DNA of 64,000 nucleotides from NCBI GenBank assembly GCA_964459325.1, contig CAYWKU010000001.1, forward strand, positions 180,095-244,094, read 5' to 3'. The stretch comes from CAYWKU01 sp964459325 (lineage in GTDB: Bacteria; RBG-13-61-14; CAYWKU01). Numbering within the stretch: the first letter of the stretch is position 1; each line of letters opens with the position of its first letter. A program made the translations under genes and the position numbers. Positions 32,210 through 41,178 of the stretch are shown piece by piece. The notes below the pieces were generated by a model. The model was given only the letters and a program-made list of their open reading frames with translations, searched no databases and had not been told where the DNA came from.

Positions 32210-32929
32210 ATGATAATCCCCTACAAGGATATAAACCCCACCCGGCGCACGCCCGTGGTTACCGTTACCCTTATAGTGCTCAATGCCCTTGTGTTTCTTT
32301 TTATGACCATGGGGGCTGCCGCGAACCCCCATTTTTATCAGCATGTTATACGCGAGTACGGCCTCATTCCCGCCCACTTTTTTTCCGATAAGCTGTTCGA
32401 GCTGGGGGTAGCGCTTCCTGTTGTTTTCAAGCCGTTTACGGCCATGTTTCTGCACGGCGGCCTCTTCCATGTGGCGGGCAACATGCTGTACCTGTGGATA
32501 TTCGGCAACAACGTCGAAGATTACCTCGGCCATTTCAAGTTCATACTTTTTTATTTACTTACCGGCATAATAGCGGCGGTTTCTTTCATGGTGATTGAAT
32601 ACGACAGCACGGTGCCCATGGTGGGCGCCAGCGGCGCCGTGGCGGGAGTTATGGGCGCGTATCTGATGTTGTGGCCCCATGCCCGTGTGAGGACTTTCCT
32701 GTTCCTGTTCATCTTCATAACCATCATCGAGATTCCGGCGGTTTTGCTGTTGGGAGTATGGATTTTCATACAGGTCATGAACGGCATGGCCGCCTGCAGC
32801 GCCGGTGGCGGCACGGGAGTGGCGTGGTTCGCTCACGTAGGGGGATTTATCGCCGGGTTGGGGATTATCCGGTGGAGCATGAAAAGACGCGGCATGAAAA
32901 GAAGCCCCCGGGTGAGAATAATTCGTTGA
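32210..32929 (+). CDS. Rhomboid-family intramembrane serine protease
   Basis: A 239-residue polytopic protein. HGGLFHVAGNMLYLWIFGNN (82-101) is the conserved L1/TM2 element, GASGA contains the nucleophile Ser141, and WFAHVGGFIAG contains the partner His209. The N-terminus IPYKDINPTRRTPVVTV is typical of bacterial rhomboids. It cleaves transmembrane segments of membrane proteins; targets unknown. No ribosome site precedes the ATG, but it follows the methyltransferase stop by three bases, so re-initiation is likely. Confidence 0.93.
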   Translation: MIIPYKDINPTRRTPVVTVTLIVLNALVFLFMTMGAAANPHFYQHVIREYGLIPAHFFSDKLFELGVALPVVFKPFTAMFLHGGLFHVAGNMLYLWIFGNNVEDYLGHFKFILFYLLTGIIAAVSFMVIEYDSTVPMVGASGAVAGVMGAYLMLWPHARVRTFLFLFIFITIIEIPAVLLLGVWIFIQVMNGMAACSAGGGTGVAWFAHVGGFIAGLGIIRWSMKRRGMKRSPRVRIIR

Positions 32930-32974
32930 AAATCCTTGAAAAATCGCTTGCTTTAGTCTACTTTTACTTCCGAA

Positions 32975-34339
32975 ATGGATAGAATCGCCAGATTCTTCGG
33001 CTTCCGCGAGGCGGGTACCACCTTCCGCACCGAAACAGTGGCCGGGGTTACCACCTTCATGACCATGGCCTACATCATCTTCGTTAATCCCAGCATCCTC
33101 GCCAATCCGCAAGGTTCCGGCATGTCCTTCGAGGGGGTGCTCATTGCCACCTGTGTCGCCAGCTTCCTCGCTACCCTGCTTATCGGCCTTTATGCCAACT
33201 ATCCCATAGCCGCCGCGCCGGGCATGGGGCTTAACGCTTTCTTGAGTTTTGTTATATGCGGCTCTATGGGGGTGCCGTGGCAGGCGGCGCTGGGCATGGT
33301 CTTGATAAGTGGAGCTATTTTCGCGGTTCTCACCGTAGCGGGCGTGTGGGAGAAGGTCATAGACGCGGTGCCCCAGTCCCTGAAATATGCCACCGCATGT
33401 GGAATCGGCGCTTTCATCGCCTTCATCGGCTTCCAGCACGCGGGCCTGGTTGAAAAGGACCCGGTCACTTTCGTAACCTTCGGCGATTTGACCTCACTCC
33501 GTACCCTGCTTTCCATAGGCGGCCTGGTGCTTACAGTGGCCCTGATAGCGAGGAATATTAAAGGAGCCATACTGATAGGGGTGATTGTCACCGGCATTGC
33601 CGGTTTCGCGATGGGTACAATCGAGCTGGTTCAGCCGGAAGCCGCGAAACAGGGCACATTCTTCCGGGTGGAAATTCTGGAGACTCTCAAAATCTGGAAG
33701 CATCCGAATTTCATAGCCCCCATACTTATACTTCTGTTTTTCGACATGTTCGATACGGTGGGAACTCTCATCGGTGTCGGCGAACAGGCGGGCCTGATGG
33801 TGGATGGCCGCCTCCCGCGCGGTCGCCAGGCGCTTTTGAGTGACGCCCTGGGCACTTGCGTGGGCGCCGCTCTGGGCACCAGCACGGTTACAAGTTACAT
33901 CGAAAGCGCCAGCGGAGTGAGCGAAGGCGGGCGGACGGGGTTTTCCAACGTGATAACCGCCCTTTTGTTCCTGGCGGTGCTCGGACTGTTCCTTCTGGCG
34001 AGGGCTATGGGGATGGGAACTCTGGCGGAGGGGGGAGCGGAGCTGGCGCCGATAACCGCTCCGGCCCTGATAGTCGTGGGCACACTGATGATGGCCAACA
34101 TCGCCAGAATACCGTGGGATGATTTCACCGAGGCGTTTCCGGCGTTCCTGGTCATTATCCTGATGCCGCTCACCTACAATATCTCCACCGGCCTGGCCGC
34201 CGGCTTTATCACCTATCCGTTGCTCAAACTCTTCCGGGGCGAGGGCAGTAAGGTACATGTTCTGATGTATGTGCTGGGCGGGCTTATATTGGCCGGATAT
34301 ATTTTCGTAAGCGTCTATCGAGCGATTGCAGGCTCATAG
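32975..34339 (+). CDS. NCS2-family purine permease (AzgA/PbuG type)
   Basis: A 454-residue transporter. The signature TFMTMAYIIFVNPSIL near the N-terminus, AAPGMGLNAFLSF, ACGIGAFIAFIGFQHAGL, FFDMFDTVGTLIGVG and LGTSTVTSYIESASGVSEGGRTG define the AzgA subgroup that imports adenine, guanine or hypoxanthine with protons. About 12-14 membrane segments. There is no ribosome site; TTGAAA (32936) -17 nt- TACTTT (32959) would start transcription about four bases before the ATG, or it is read from the upstream operon, 45 bp away. A purine-salvage role complements purA. Confidence 0.93.
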   Translation: MDRIARFFGFREAGTTFRTETVAGVTTFMTMAYIIFVNPSILANPQGSGMSFEGVLIATCVASFLATLLIGLYANYPIAAAPGMGLNAFLSFVICGSMGVPWQAALGMVLISGAIFAVLTVAGVWEKVIDAVPQSLKYATACGIGAFIAFIGFQHAGLVEKDPVTFVTFGDLTSLRTLLSIGGLVLTVALIARNIKGAILIGVIVTGIAGFAMGTIELVQPEAAKQGTFFRVEILETLKIWKHPNFIAPILILLFFDMFDTVGTLIGVGEQAGLMVDGRLPRGRQALLSDALGTCVGAALGTSTVTSYIESASGVSEGGRTGFSNVITALLFLAVLGLFLLARAMGMGTLAEGGAELAPITAPALIVVGTLMMANIARIPWDDFTEAFPAFLVIILMPLTYNISTGLAAGFITYPLLKLFRGEGSKVHVLMYVLGGLILAGYIFVSVYRAIAGS

Positions 34340-34356
34340 GGGAAGGATTCACAACC

Positions 34357-34887
34357 ATGGAAGAGAACTCCCGCAGAGACAGGTTGCCCCTGCGGTTGAG
34401 AATCAAATATGTGACGGTGGACCAGTTTTTGATTGATTACACCGAGAACATACGAAAAGGTGGGAGCTTTGTCCGCACCGGCAAGCCTTTGCCTCCCGGC
34501 ACACGGCTGCACCTGGAGCTGGAAGTGGCGGGGGTGCCGGTATTTATAAAGTTGAGAGGGCGGGTGGCATGGATTAACCACCCGAGGGGAGAATGGCACC
34601 GCCCCAACCTTCCGCCCGGCATGGGAATTCTTTTCTTTTTTGCCGACGAATCGTCGAAAAACCTGCTGGAAAACCTGGTTACCCGTCTTGAAAAAGCGCC
34701 AGAATCGCGGGAAAAGAGAATAAGCCCCGAGTATCTGGCGGAGTTGATAAGGAAGCTCCGGCCGGATATCCGCCAACTGGTAAAAGAAAAAGGCGACGAA
34801 AGCGACTTGCTTGGACACCAGATTCGTCATATACTTAATGACGAGGAGAGTGATGACTCTCCAGAGGTGAAGGATGAGCAAGGGTAA
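34357..34887 (+). CDS. PilZ-domain protein
   Basis: A 176-residue protein. SRRDRLPLRLRIKY (early RxxxR-like basic motif) then RKGGSFVRTGKPLPPGTRL and FIKLRGRVAWIN, ending GMGILFFFADE, is the PilZ pattern of the Myxococcus-type paralogue group (TIGR02266-like). PilZ binds c-di-GMP in many, though not all, members; the D/NxSxxG element here is ENIRKGG, so binding is uncertain. The tail (about 110-176) is a charged helical region. It overlaps the next gene by 14 bp. Confidence 0.85.
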   Translation: MEENSRRDRLPLRLRIKYVTVDQFLIDYTENIRKGGSFVRTGKPLPPGTRLHLELEVAGVPVFIKLRGRVAWINHPRGEWHRPNLPPGMGILFFFADESSKNLLENLVTRLEKAPESREKRISPEYLAELIRKLRPDIRQLVKEKGDESDLLGHQIRHILNDEESDDSPEVKDEQG

Positions 34888-35611
34888 AGTGCTTATAGTG
34901 GACGATACCGCCACTTATCGGCAGATGCTGGGCGACGCGCTGGTAGAAGCCGATTACGAGGTGGATTACGCTAAAGACGGACTGGAGGCGTTGGACAAGC
35001 TCAAAGAACAACTCGCCTCTATCGACCTGGTAGTGCTTGACCTTCTAATGCCCAAGATGCTCGGGTTCGACGTGCTCAAGGAAGTGCGTCGGATGGAGGG
35101 CGGCGACAACCTGGCGGTAATGGTTATCTCCGGCCTCTTCAAAAGCATGGATGATTTGAAACAGGTCAGGAACCTGGGCGCTGTGGGGTTTATAGACAAG
35201 GATTGGAGCCTCGAGGACGTGGTGGCCCGGATTGATAATTACCTGCATCCCCAGTGGGAGGACAAGTTTGTAAATCAGGCCAAGGCCTCCTATCTGGTTT
35301 CTTACAAAGTCGGCGAAAAGCCCTACTCGGCGTATACGCACAGCATCGGCCCGGACGGAATTTACATCAACACAACGGAAGTAGGCCCGCCCGGCGCGGA
35401 GGTAAAGGTCAGGTTCAGGCTGGATGAGCAGGGCGAAACCATCGAGGCCCAAGGCAGAATATCACTGGTGGTCACCGAGACGGAAACCTCCGGCAAATGG
35501 AAACTTCCCCCCGGTATTGCCGTCGAGTTTACCGAGATAACCCCCGAGCACAAAACTGCGATTGAAGAGTGTATGAAGAAGCTCTCCGGCGATTCGGCGG
35601 GCACAGCCTGA
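34874..35611 (+). CDS. Response-regulator receiver domain fused to a PilZ domain
   Basis: A 245-residue protein. Receiver domain (1-120): KVLIVDDTATYRQML, phospho-acceptor D56 in LVVLDLLMP, VISGLFKS (Thr/Ser position) and FIDKDW with the Lys. Residues about 135-235 are a PilZ domain (SYKVGEKPYSAYTHSIGPDGIYINTTE; GRISLVVTETE; GIAVEFTEI). It would couple phosphorelay to a PilZ output. The 14-bp overlap with the preceding PilZ gene and the shared fold point to duplication and a common pathway (inference). No cognate kinase is adjacent. Confidence 0.88.
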   Translation: MSKGKVLIVDDTATYRQMLGDALVEADYEVDYAKDGLEALDKLKEQLASIDLVVLDLLMPKMLGFDVLKEVRRMEGGDNLAVMVISGLFKSMDDLKQVRNLGAVGFIDKDWSLEDVVARIDNYLHPQWEDKFVNQAKASYLVSYKVGEKPYSAYTHSIGPDGIYINTTEVGPPGAEVKVRFRLDEQGETIEAQGRISLVVTETETSGKWKLPPGIAVEFTEITPEHKTAIEECMKKLSGDSAGTA

Positions 35612-35668
35612 ACACATCCCGATAAAATATCCCGGAAATTTTGATGTAAAAGGCGGGCGCCCCGGACG

Positions 35669-36442
35669 CTAGAGTTTTTCTTTCACCAGGTCCGCAATCG
35701 GCGGAAGCACTTCCGACGCCTCCCCATGTATTACTACGTCGGCGAACTGGTCCATCATGGTGGGAGCGAGGTTGATTATTACCAGCGAAGCTCCCGCGTG
35801 CTTTGCGTAAACCGGCATGGAAGCCGCCGGTTGCACCACCAGGCTCGAGCCTACCACGATAAACAAATCCGATGCCCGGCTTTTCTCGAAAGCCTCGCGG
35901 GTTTCCTTCTCCGGCATGGGCTCTCCGAACAGGACAGAGGCGCTTTTGAGCATGCCGCCGCATACGGAGCACTCGGGTATTTCCTCCCCCGCCTCCAACC
36001 TTTGCTGTATTTCGTCGCGACTGAACCTGGCGTTACACTCCATGCACAACACCCACTGAGCGTTACCGTGTAGCTCGATGACCTTGGCGCTGCCCGCCGC
36101 CTGGTGAAGGTTGTCCACGTTCTGGGTGATTACACAGTCCACCTTTCCCAGTTTTCCCAGCTCGCTCATGGCCAGGTGAGCGGGATTGGGCAAGGCATTG
36201 AACATTCCGGTGGTTTCCTTGAACATGCGCCATCTTTTGCGGCGGTTTTCTTCGCTGGAAATGAATTTCTGGTAAGTAAAATCCTCCGGATTATACCGGC
36301 TCCATATACCCCCCGGGCTTCGAAAATCCGGTATCCCGCTGGCCACGCTCACTCCGGCCCCCGTAAAAAATAAGCAAGCTTCGCTTTTCACTATGAGGTC
36401 GGAAACAAACTCGGAAGGGTCATCTGTCTTCTCATAGGACAT
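35669..36442 (-). CDS. Sirtuin (Sir2-type NAD-dependent protein deacylase)
   Basis: A 257-residue enzyme from the ATG at 36442 (GGGGGA upstream); an ATG at 36457 is also possible. FTGAGVSVASGIPDFRSPGGIW binds NAD, TQNVDNLHQAAGS has the catalytic neighbourhood with ELHGNA (active His), CMECNAR...CSVCGG is the zinc site, and VVGSSLVVQPA is the closing motif. It removes acyl groups from lysines, releasing O-acetyl-ADP-ribose. Promoter at 36463-36491 on the minus strand. Confidence 0.95.
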   Translation of the reverse strand: MSYEKTDDPSEFVSDLIVKSEACLFFTGAGVSVASGIPDFRSPGGIWSRYNPEDFTYQKFISSEENRRKRWRMFKETTGMFNALPNPAHLAMSELGKLGKVDCVITQNVDNLHQAAGSAKVIELHGNAQWVLCMECNARFSRDEIQQRLEAGEEIPECSVCGGMLKSASVLFGEPMPEKETREAFEKSRASDLFIVVGSSLVVQPAASMPVYAKHAGASLVIINLAPTMMDQFADVVIHGEASEVLPPIADLVKEKL

Positions 36443-36462
36443 TTCAATCCCCCACATCCTCA

Positions 36463-36491
36463 ATCATATAAGATGGTGATGATTTGTTCAA
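36463..36491 (-). promoter_or_regulatory. Promoter of the sirtuin gene
   Basis: On the minus strand TTGAAC (36491-36486), 17 nt, TATGAT (36468-36463). The start site falls at about the ATG at 36457, so either that ATG is used leaderlessly or the ATG at 36442 is used with a 15-nt leader. Confidence 0.5.
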
Positions 36492-36497
36492 CAGCGG

Positions 36498-36548
36498 GAA
36501 GGGACTTCGTCCCTTCACTCTTCACTGCGGCAGGAGCTTCGCTCCTGC
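36498..36548. repeat. Two perfect 8-bp hairpins with TTC loops
   Basis: GAAGGGAC-TTC-GTCCCTTC (36498-36516) and GCAGGAGC-TTC-GCTCCTGC (36530-36548). The loops are identical and the stems unrelated, so the shared feature is the structure rather than the sequence. Confidence 0.65.
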
Positions 36549-36629
36549 ACCTTTCACTGCGCTCACGCTTGGCCTTGCGGATACTCCACTTCCTCGTTTG
36601 TTCGCGCAGTAGCATGAGTGAAAAAAGAC

Positions 36630-36650
36630 AAGGGGGCTTAAGCCCCTTAT
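36630..36650. repeat. Imperfect copy of the AAGGGGCTTAAGCCCCTT palindrome
   Basis: Same core as the element at 30228-30251 with one extra G. Confidence 0.55.
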
Positions 36651-36773
36651 CCCATTGCTCGCGCAGATACATTGGTGACAGAGAGAAGAAAAATTTCCTG
36701 TACCTTGCGCGGCAATTCGCGGTTAAATCCCATGCGCCCGATGTTTGACGCTCCCTCCGAAAGTGCAGGCATG

Positions 36774-36802
36774 TGGACTGCTCCGGGGCGAAGGATTATA
36801 AT
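36774..36802 (+). promoter_or_regulatory. Promoter of the HAD hydrolase gene, predicting a leaderless message
   Basis: TGGACT (36774-36779), 17 nt, perfect TATAAT (36797-36802), then eight bases (TAACTCCA) to the ATG at 36811. No ribosome site is present. Confidence 0.6.
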
Positions 36803-36810
36803 TAACTCCA

Positions 36811-37503
36811 ATGGTTATTGACGGAGCGAGAAACGCAGTAAAACCCGCACTGGTGCCGGTGGCCTTCTTTGACCTCGACGACACCATCATCGACACCAAG
36901 TCCGACTGGTTATGGGCCAAGTGGCGAGCTACACGCGGTCTGAAGGGCTGGGTGGAAATGGCCTTACTTATAATGATGTACAGGGATTACAATCATGGCA
37001 GGTTGAAAGTAGAAAGGCTGATACGGTACCAGTTGTATCGCGTCGGCAAGAAAAGTCCGATAGCTTTCAGAGCGCTCGCTCTCAAGTTCTTCATAGAAAA
37101 AGGGGAAGCGCACATTTACAAGGACGCCATCAGGATAATTCAGGCTCAAAAGGAAGCGGGGAGCAGGGTGGTAATGATTACCGCTCAGCACGACATAATA
37201 GCTACTCATTTCGCTCAAAGGTTGGGCATGGACGACCTCATCGCCAACCACGTCCTGGTGAAAAACAACAGGTTCACAGATACCGTAAAGCCTTATTGCT
37301 ACCGCGAGGGAAAGGTTCACTGGGCCAAAAGGTATGCCCGGACCGTCGGTGTGAACCTTTCCGAATGCGCCTTCTACTCCGATAGCATCAACGATGTTCC
37401 TCTCCTGGAAGAAGTGGGTAAACCGGTTGCGGTTAACCCCGATGCCATGCTGGAAACTTACGCCCGCCAGAGGGAGTGGTTGGCAGTATCATTTGGGGAA
37501 TAG
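36811..37503 (+). CDS. HAD-superfamily subfamily IB hydrolase (SerB-like)
   Basis: A 230-residue phosphatase. FFDLDDTIIDTKSDW carries the nucleophile and acid Asp pair, VMITAQHD is motif II, GKVHWAKRYA includes the Lys of motif III, and FYSDSINDVPLLEEVG is motif IV. This matches the HAD-IB group that includes phosphoserine phosphatase-like proteins of uncertain substrate. A role as the phosphoserine phosphatase of the serA pathway is possible but not supported by position. Likely leaderless, see the promoter at 36774. Confidence 0.88.
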   Translation: MVIDGARNAVKPALVPVAFFDLDDTIIDTKSDWLWAKWRATRGLKGWVEMALLIMMYRDYNHGRLKVERLIRYQLYRVGKKSPIAFRALALKFFIEKGEAHIYKDAIRIIQAQKEAGSRVVMITAQHDIIATHFAQRLGMDDLIANHVLVKNNRFTDTVKPYCYREGKVHWAKRYARTVGVNLSECAFYSDSINDVPLLEEVGKPVAVNPDAMLETYARQREWLAVSFGE

Positions 37504-37524
37504 AACGGCGCCCCCGCCTCGGAT

Positions 37525-38718
37525 TCAGTCCACGTATTTGTAGCGGTTCAACTTATCCAGCAGTTTCGGCGGCACTTCCCGGGTGTCGGGTCTCCAGGTG
37601 ATTTCAGGCAGACCGCCCCGCAATTTCGCAGCCGCCGACATGGTCGGGTCGGTCGGAACCTTTTTTATGTCTACCTCGGGGAAGTCCTGGGCCTTCTCCG
37701 CCTGTTCCTTTCCCCAACCGGTCTTGACTACGAACTTGTTCACCCGGGTGGCCGGCAGTTTTCGCGGGTCTTTGAGCCGGGCGAACGTCGAGGTTTCGTT
37801 CTCGTAGTTGTACAGGTACCACGCAGTGGCGGCCACGTCATGAGCGGTCAGATTCTCGCTCGCGATAACCAGTCCCGGGTCGGGCTTGGTAACGTAACCC
37901 TTGTCCGGGCCGTAAGTGGAAAGCACTTGATTGGCCACCGAAAGCGTCAGCCTCAGCTTCTTGTCGAATACCGGCGACGAATGAACTTCCACTACCTTCT
38001 CGAAAAAAGTCGCCGCGTCGCGATGAAGCTCGAGGCGGCTGTCGTGCCGCAGCCACCCGACGGCGGCCTTGTAACCGAGGGTTAGCCCGGCTATGGCATG
38101 GCTTCCGACGCGTGGAAGCAGCACCACGTGGTCGGCTTCCTTCAGGATGTTCGGCAGCATGAAGCCGTCCTTCCAGTGCCCGCCCGAGCCGATGCTCTCG
38201 GAGAAGTAATCATTGTAAGGCCCTTCTTCGGGGTAAAAGACTTCAGCGCCGCCGTCAATGGCTGCCTGGTATAAGTGATTGTTTTTCATGAGCTTTCGGG
38301 TGGAGCCTTCCAGTCCTTCGGATGACCGGCGTATATGTTCCACCCCCGCCTGGTCAACCACCACCACCCGGCCCGCTCCTTTTTCCTTCAATAGGGAGGC
38401 CATCGCTTTTAGGCCGGCGGGGTGAGTGACGGCGGGATAGGGTTGCCCCGAGTTGCAAACGGGTTTGATTACCACCGTGTCGCCTTTCCCGAGCCATCCG
38501 AAATCGGTAGTCGCCAGCGCCACCCGCCTTACGGCTTCCTCCACTGCGGAATCGTCGGCTTTCGGGCCCAGCGCCGTAACGTGCACCGGGTAGTTGGCCG
38601 GACTTTGCTTCGCGAACAGCTTGGCGCCCGGCAGAAGCGACAGCGCCAGGGTCGCCGTGGCGCCCGTTCCGATGAAATCCCTGCGGGACAGGCGGTACCG
38701 TATTTTATCGTCGCTCAT
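37525..38718 (-). CDS. Tat-exported DUF362-family protein
   Basis: A 397-residue protein. The N-terminus YRLSRRDFIGTGATATLALS has the twin-arginine motif (R12-R13), so the folded protein is exported. DUF362 features include DTVVIKPVCNS, AVTHPAGLKAMASLL, VVVVDQ and HVVLLPRVGSHAIAGLTLGYKAAVG. DUF362 proteins have no settled function; many occur with iron-sulphur proteins. AAGGGGGC precedes the ATG. It lies downstream of, and on the same strand as, the spermidine-synthase-like gene. Confidence 0.85.
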   Translation of the reverse strand: MSDDKIRYRLSRRDFIGTGATATLALSLLPGAKLFAKQSPANYPVHVTALGPKADDSAVEEAVRRVALATTDFGWLGKGDTVVIKPVCNSGQPYPAVTHPAGLKAMASLLKEKGAGRVVVVDQAGVEHIRRSSEGLEGSTRKLMKNNHLYQAAIDGGAEVFYPEEGPYNDYFSESIGSGGHWKDGFMLPNILKEADHVVLLPRVGSHAIAGLTLGYKAAVGWLRHDSRLELHRDAATFFEKVVEVHSSPVFDKKLRLTLSVANQVLSTYGPDKGYVTKPDPGLVIASENLTAHDVAATAWYLYNYENETSTFARLKDPRKLPATRVNKFVVKTGWGKEQAEKAQDFPEVDIKKVPTDPTMSAAAKLRGGLPEITWRPDTREVPPKLLDKLNRYKYVD

Positions 38719-38815
38719 AAAGTGCCCCCTTATTAAGGTTAGTGACCACTAAGCAGGATAAACCAGAATATGGAAATATTCAATGTTTTCGATGCGGAAG
38801 CCGGGGTGAACGGTT

Positions 38816-41035
38816 TTACTTTCCAATCGCTCCCCTTTTCGCTTCCTTTCGTATGTACAACACTCCGGCGGTCCCCAGGGCCACTACCAGCAGGGCGGTG
38901 ATGTGCATGGAAGTAGTAACGCCCCACAACGGTATTAACAGTGTCGGGATAAAAAGGGCCGCCAGCGCGCCGCCTGCCAGGTCGGCGAAATTGAGAAGTC
39001 CTCCCAGTTTACCCGCTTCATGCTGGACATTTTCGCGGGATAAGGCGCCCAAACCAAAAAAGATACCGGCGGCAAAGGAAATAACAAATAGGTCAAGAAC
39101 TAAAAGTGAAATCTCCAAAAAGGAATCGGGATTTTCCGCATAATTTACCAAAAAAACTAATCCGAGAAAGAGAAGTAAGAGCATTCGGCGCATTTCGATA
39201 TTTTTCATTCGGTAGCTTACGGTGGTACCCAAGCTTACCCCGACCATGTATAAAGTCACCAACAGGCCGATGTAGCCGTATAAAGCGCCGAGGCCGACTT
39301 GCACCAGGTATATGGCTGCCATCTCGAAGGCCATTCCCGCGAAGCCGACAATCATCACCATGGGAATTACGGCCCAAGGCCGGGTGCCTTTTCTGAAGGC
39401 GGTGAACTGTGCCGCAAGGAGGAGGACCAGAATTCCCATAAGGGGTAGCGGCTTCAACGCCCCCCTGATGCTCTCCAGGCCGCCTCCTCCCGCGTAAAAC
39501 CGGCTCAGCCAAACACCCGTCAGGTAGGCGTATCCCGCCGGGCGGTTATCGGTGTTGACCGTTCCTCCGGGGGTTTCTTTGATTGCCCGGCGGTATGAGC
39601 TGAAGCGGTGCTCGGTGAGGTCGTAGCGCAGCTTTTCGGGCCTGAAATACTCACCTTTCAGGCCGAGAGAGTTCATATTTTGGATTATTTCCCCGGCGTC
39701 TTGCGGAAGCTCGTTGAAAATGGACGCCGCGTGGTAAAACCTGCCCAGTGGATACACTTCGATTCGCGGGAAGTGGCTCTTCAGCGCCTTCCTTATCGAT
39801 TTTAAAAACAGCGCCTGCTTGTCGCTTATGTAGTTGGCATACTCCCCGACGGCGAAAATCAGGGTACCGTTGTCGGAAATCAGGCGGCTGGTTTCCTTGA
39901 AAAACTCGCGGGTATAATACCGGTTCTGTGCCAGTGTTTGAGGGTCTCCCACCTCCAGCACCACCAGGTCGAACGATTTCGGCTCCGCGTTGCGAATGAA
40001 CCTCCTGCCGTCCACTACATGAAGCCTTACCCGGTCGTCATTCCACACATCGGACGGTATGCGCTTTTCCATTTCGATGGCCTTGGGGTCTATCTGGCAG
40101 TAGTCCAGCCTTTCGACGGGGCCGTCCAGGAGCTTGGCGCCGACGGTAGTCAGTCCGCCTCCTACCAGAAGCACATCTTCCGCATCCGGGGTAGTGGAAA
40201 GGGCGAGGTAGGCCATTGTTTCATCCGAAGGGCCGCCCGGCCAGGTCAGGGCGGGGGAGCCGTTGATGAACAGGTTATATTCATTATCCCTTTCGGTCAT
40301 CATCAGGTGTGAGTAGCGGGAATCTTCTTCCGCCACCGACGGATACCCGGGCCACGCCAGTCGGTGGGAAAGCCGGGTCGAGTAGGGGGTGAATATTAGT
40401 GCCAAAGCGGCAACCGCCAGGGCCGCCCAGCCGGCGCTTCTTCGGAAGTCTTTGCCCGAATCCAGGGCCAACCCGGCGGCGGCGATGGCGGGTATCACGA
40501 ATATGGCCCGGTCGGCGCTGAGCACCGGCAGCAGCAATCCTCCGGCCACAAGACCTCCCAGGCCCGCTCCGAGGGCGTCCCACAGGTAAGTCCGGGCCAC
40601 CGCCGTGCCGGGGCTTTCCTGCCCCAGCCGGCATCCCACTGCGAAAGCGGCTCCCGTGCACAGGCAGATGGGCGCCAGCGCCGGCACTAAAAACAGAAAG
40701 GACTTGCCCGGGCTTACCAGCACGGCGGGGGCGACGCCGAGGATTTGTTTTGCGCCGCTGATGATGTAATGGGTCACCGGCAAAAGCACCGCTCCCGCCC
40801 CGAGAAGCAGCTTCATCCGGCCCCGGGCTTCGCCACGTATGTAGCCTCCCGCCAGCGAGCCGACGCCCATCCAAGCGGTCCACGAAAACAGAATCGGGCC
40901 TACGACCATTTCGTTGCCCGAGAATATCACCATCCCGGAGCGCAGGATGACCACCTGGGAGCCGATGGCGATGAATCCCATTAAAAACCACAGGTGAGCT
41001 ACAATTTCCGACGGCTTTTTCGCTGTGTCGCTCAT
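38816..41035 (-). CDS. Membrane protein with internal spermidine-synthase-like domain
   Basis: A 739-residue protein from the ATG at 41035; an in-frame TTG at 41065 is less likely. Residues about 15-215 have six to seven hydrophobic segments; about 235-490 are a spermidine-synthase-like fold (DVLLVGGGLTTVGAKLLDG, LDYCQIDPKAIEMEKR, RLHVVDGRRFIR, FDLVVLEVGDP); about 510-735 are again membranous. Such fused proteins are common in uncultured bacteria; aminopropyl transfer has not been shown for them. The canonical Asp of the polyamine pocket appears shifted, so function is open. No ribosome site; TTGTTA-16-TTTAAT lies nine bases before the ATG. Confidence 0.8.
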   Translation of the reverse strand: MSDTAKKPSEIVAHLWFLMGFIAIGSQVVILRSGMVIFSGNEMVVGPILFSWTAWMGVGSLAGGYIRGEARGRMKLLLGAGAVLLPVTHYIISGAKQILGVAPAVLVSPGKSFLFLVPALAPICLCTGAAFAVGCRLGQESPGTAVARTYLWDALGAGLGGLVAGGLLLPVLSADRAIFVIPAIAAAGLALDSGKDFRRSAGWAALAVAALALIFTPYSTRLSHRLAWPGYPSVAEEDSRYSHLMMTERDNEYNLFINGSPALTWPGGPSDETMAYLALSTTPDAEDVLLVGGGLTTVGAKLLDGPVERLDYCQIDPKAIEMEKRIPSDVWNDDRVRLHVVDGRRFIRNAEPKSFDLVVLEVGDPQTLAQNRYYTREFFKETSRLISDNGTLIFAVGEYANYISDKQALFLKSIRKALKSHFPRIEVYPLGRFYHAASIFNELPQDAGEIIQNMNSLGLKGEYFRPEKLRYDLTEHRFSSYRRAIKETPGGTVNTDNRPAGYAYLTGVWLSRFYAGGGGLESIRGALKPLPLMGILVLLLAAQFTAFRKGTRPWAVIPMVMIVGFAGMAFEMAAIYLVQVGLGALYGYIGLLVTLYMVGVSLGTTVSYRMKNIEMRRMLLLLFLGLVFLVNYAENPDSFLEISLLVLDLFVISFAAGIFFGLGALSRENVQHEAGKLGGLLNFADLAGGALAALFIPTLLIPLWGVTTSMHITALLVVALGTAGVLYIRKEAKRGAIGK

Positions 41036-41178
41036 ACCCGGCAAATTAAAACATTTTCTGTGCAAATAACAACCGCAAACCCCCGGCGGGAAAACGGTAA
41101 ATGGCCTTTTGGAAAAGCCCTTTAAAATGGGTTACGATTTAGTCACTTTTACCGATTAAGAGGTAAGCGGGAAAAGGA

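Larger units (their letters stand above)
36492..36796. other. Intergenic region with hairpins between sirtuin and HAD genes
   Basis: Contains two TTC-loop hairpins (36498-36516 and 36530-36548), a copy of the AAGGGGCTTAAG palindrome (36630-36650) and the phrase TTCACT repeated near 36513, 36521 and 36552. No gene is apparent. Confidence 0.45.
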
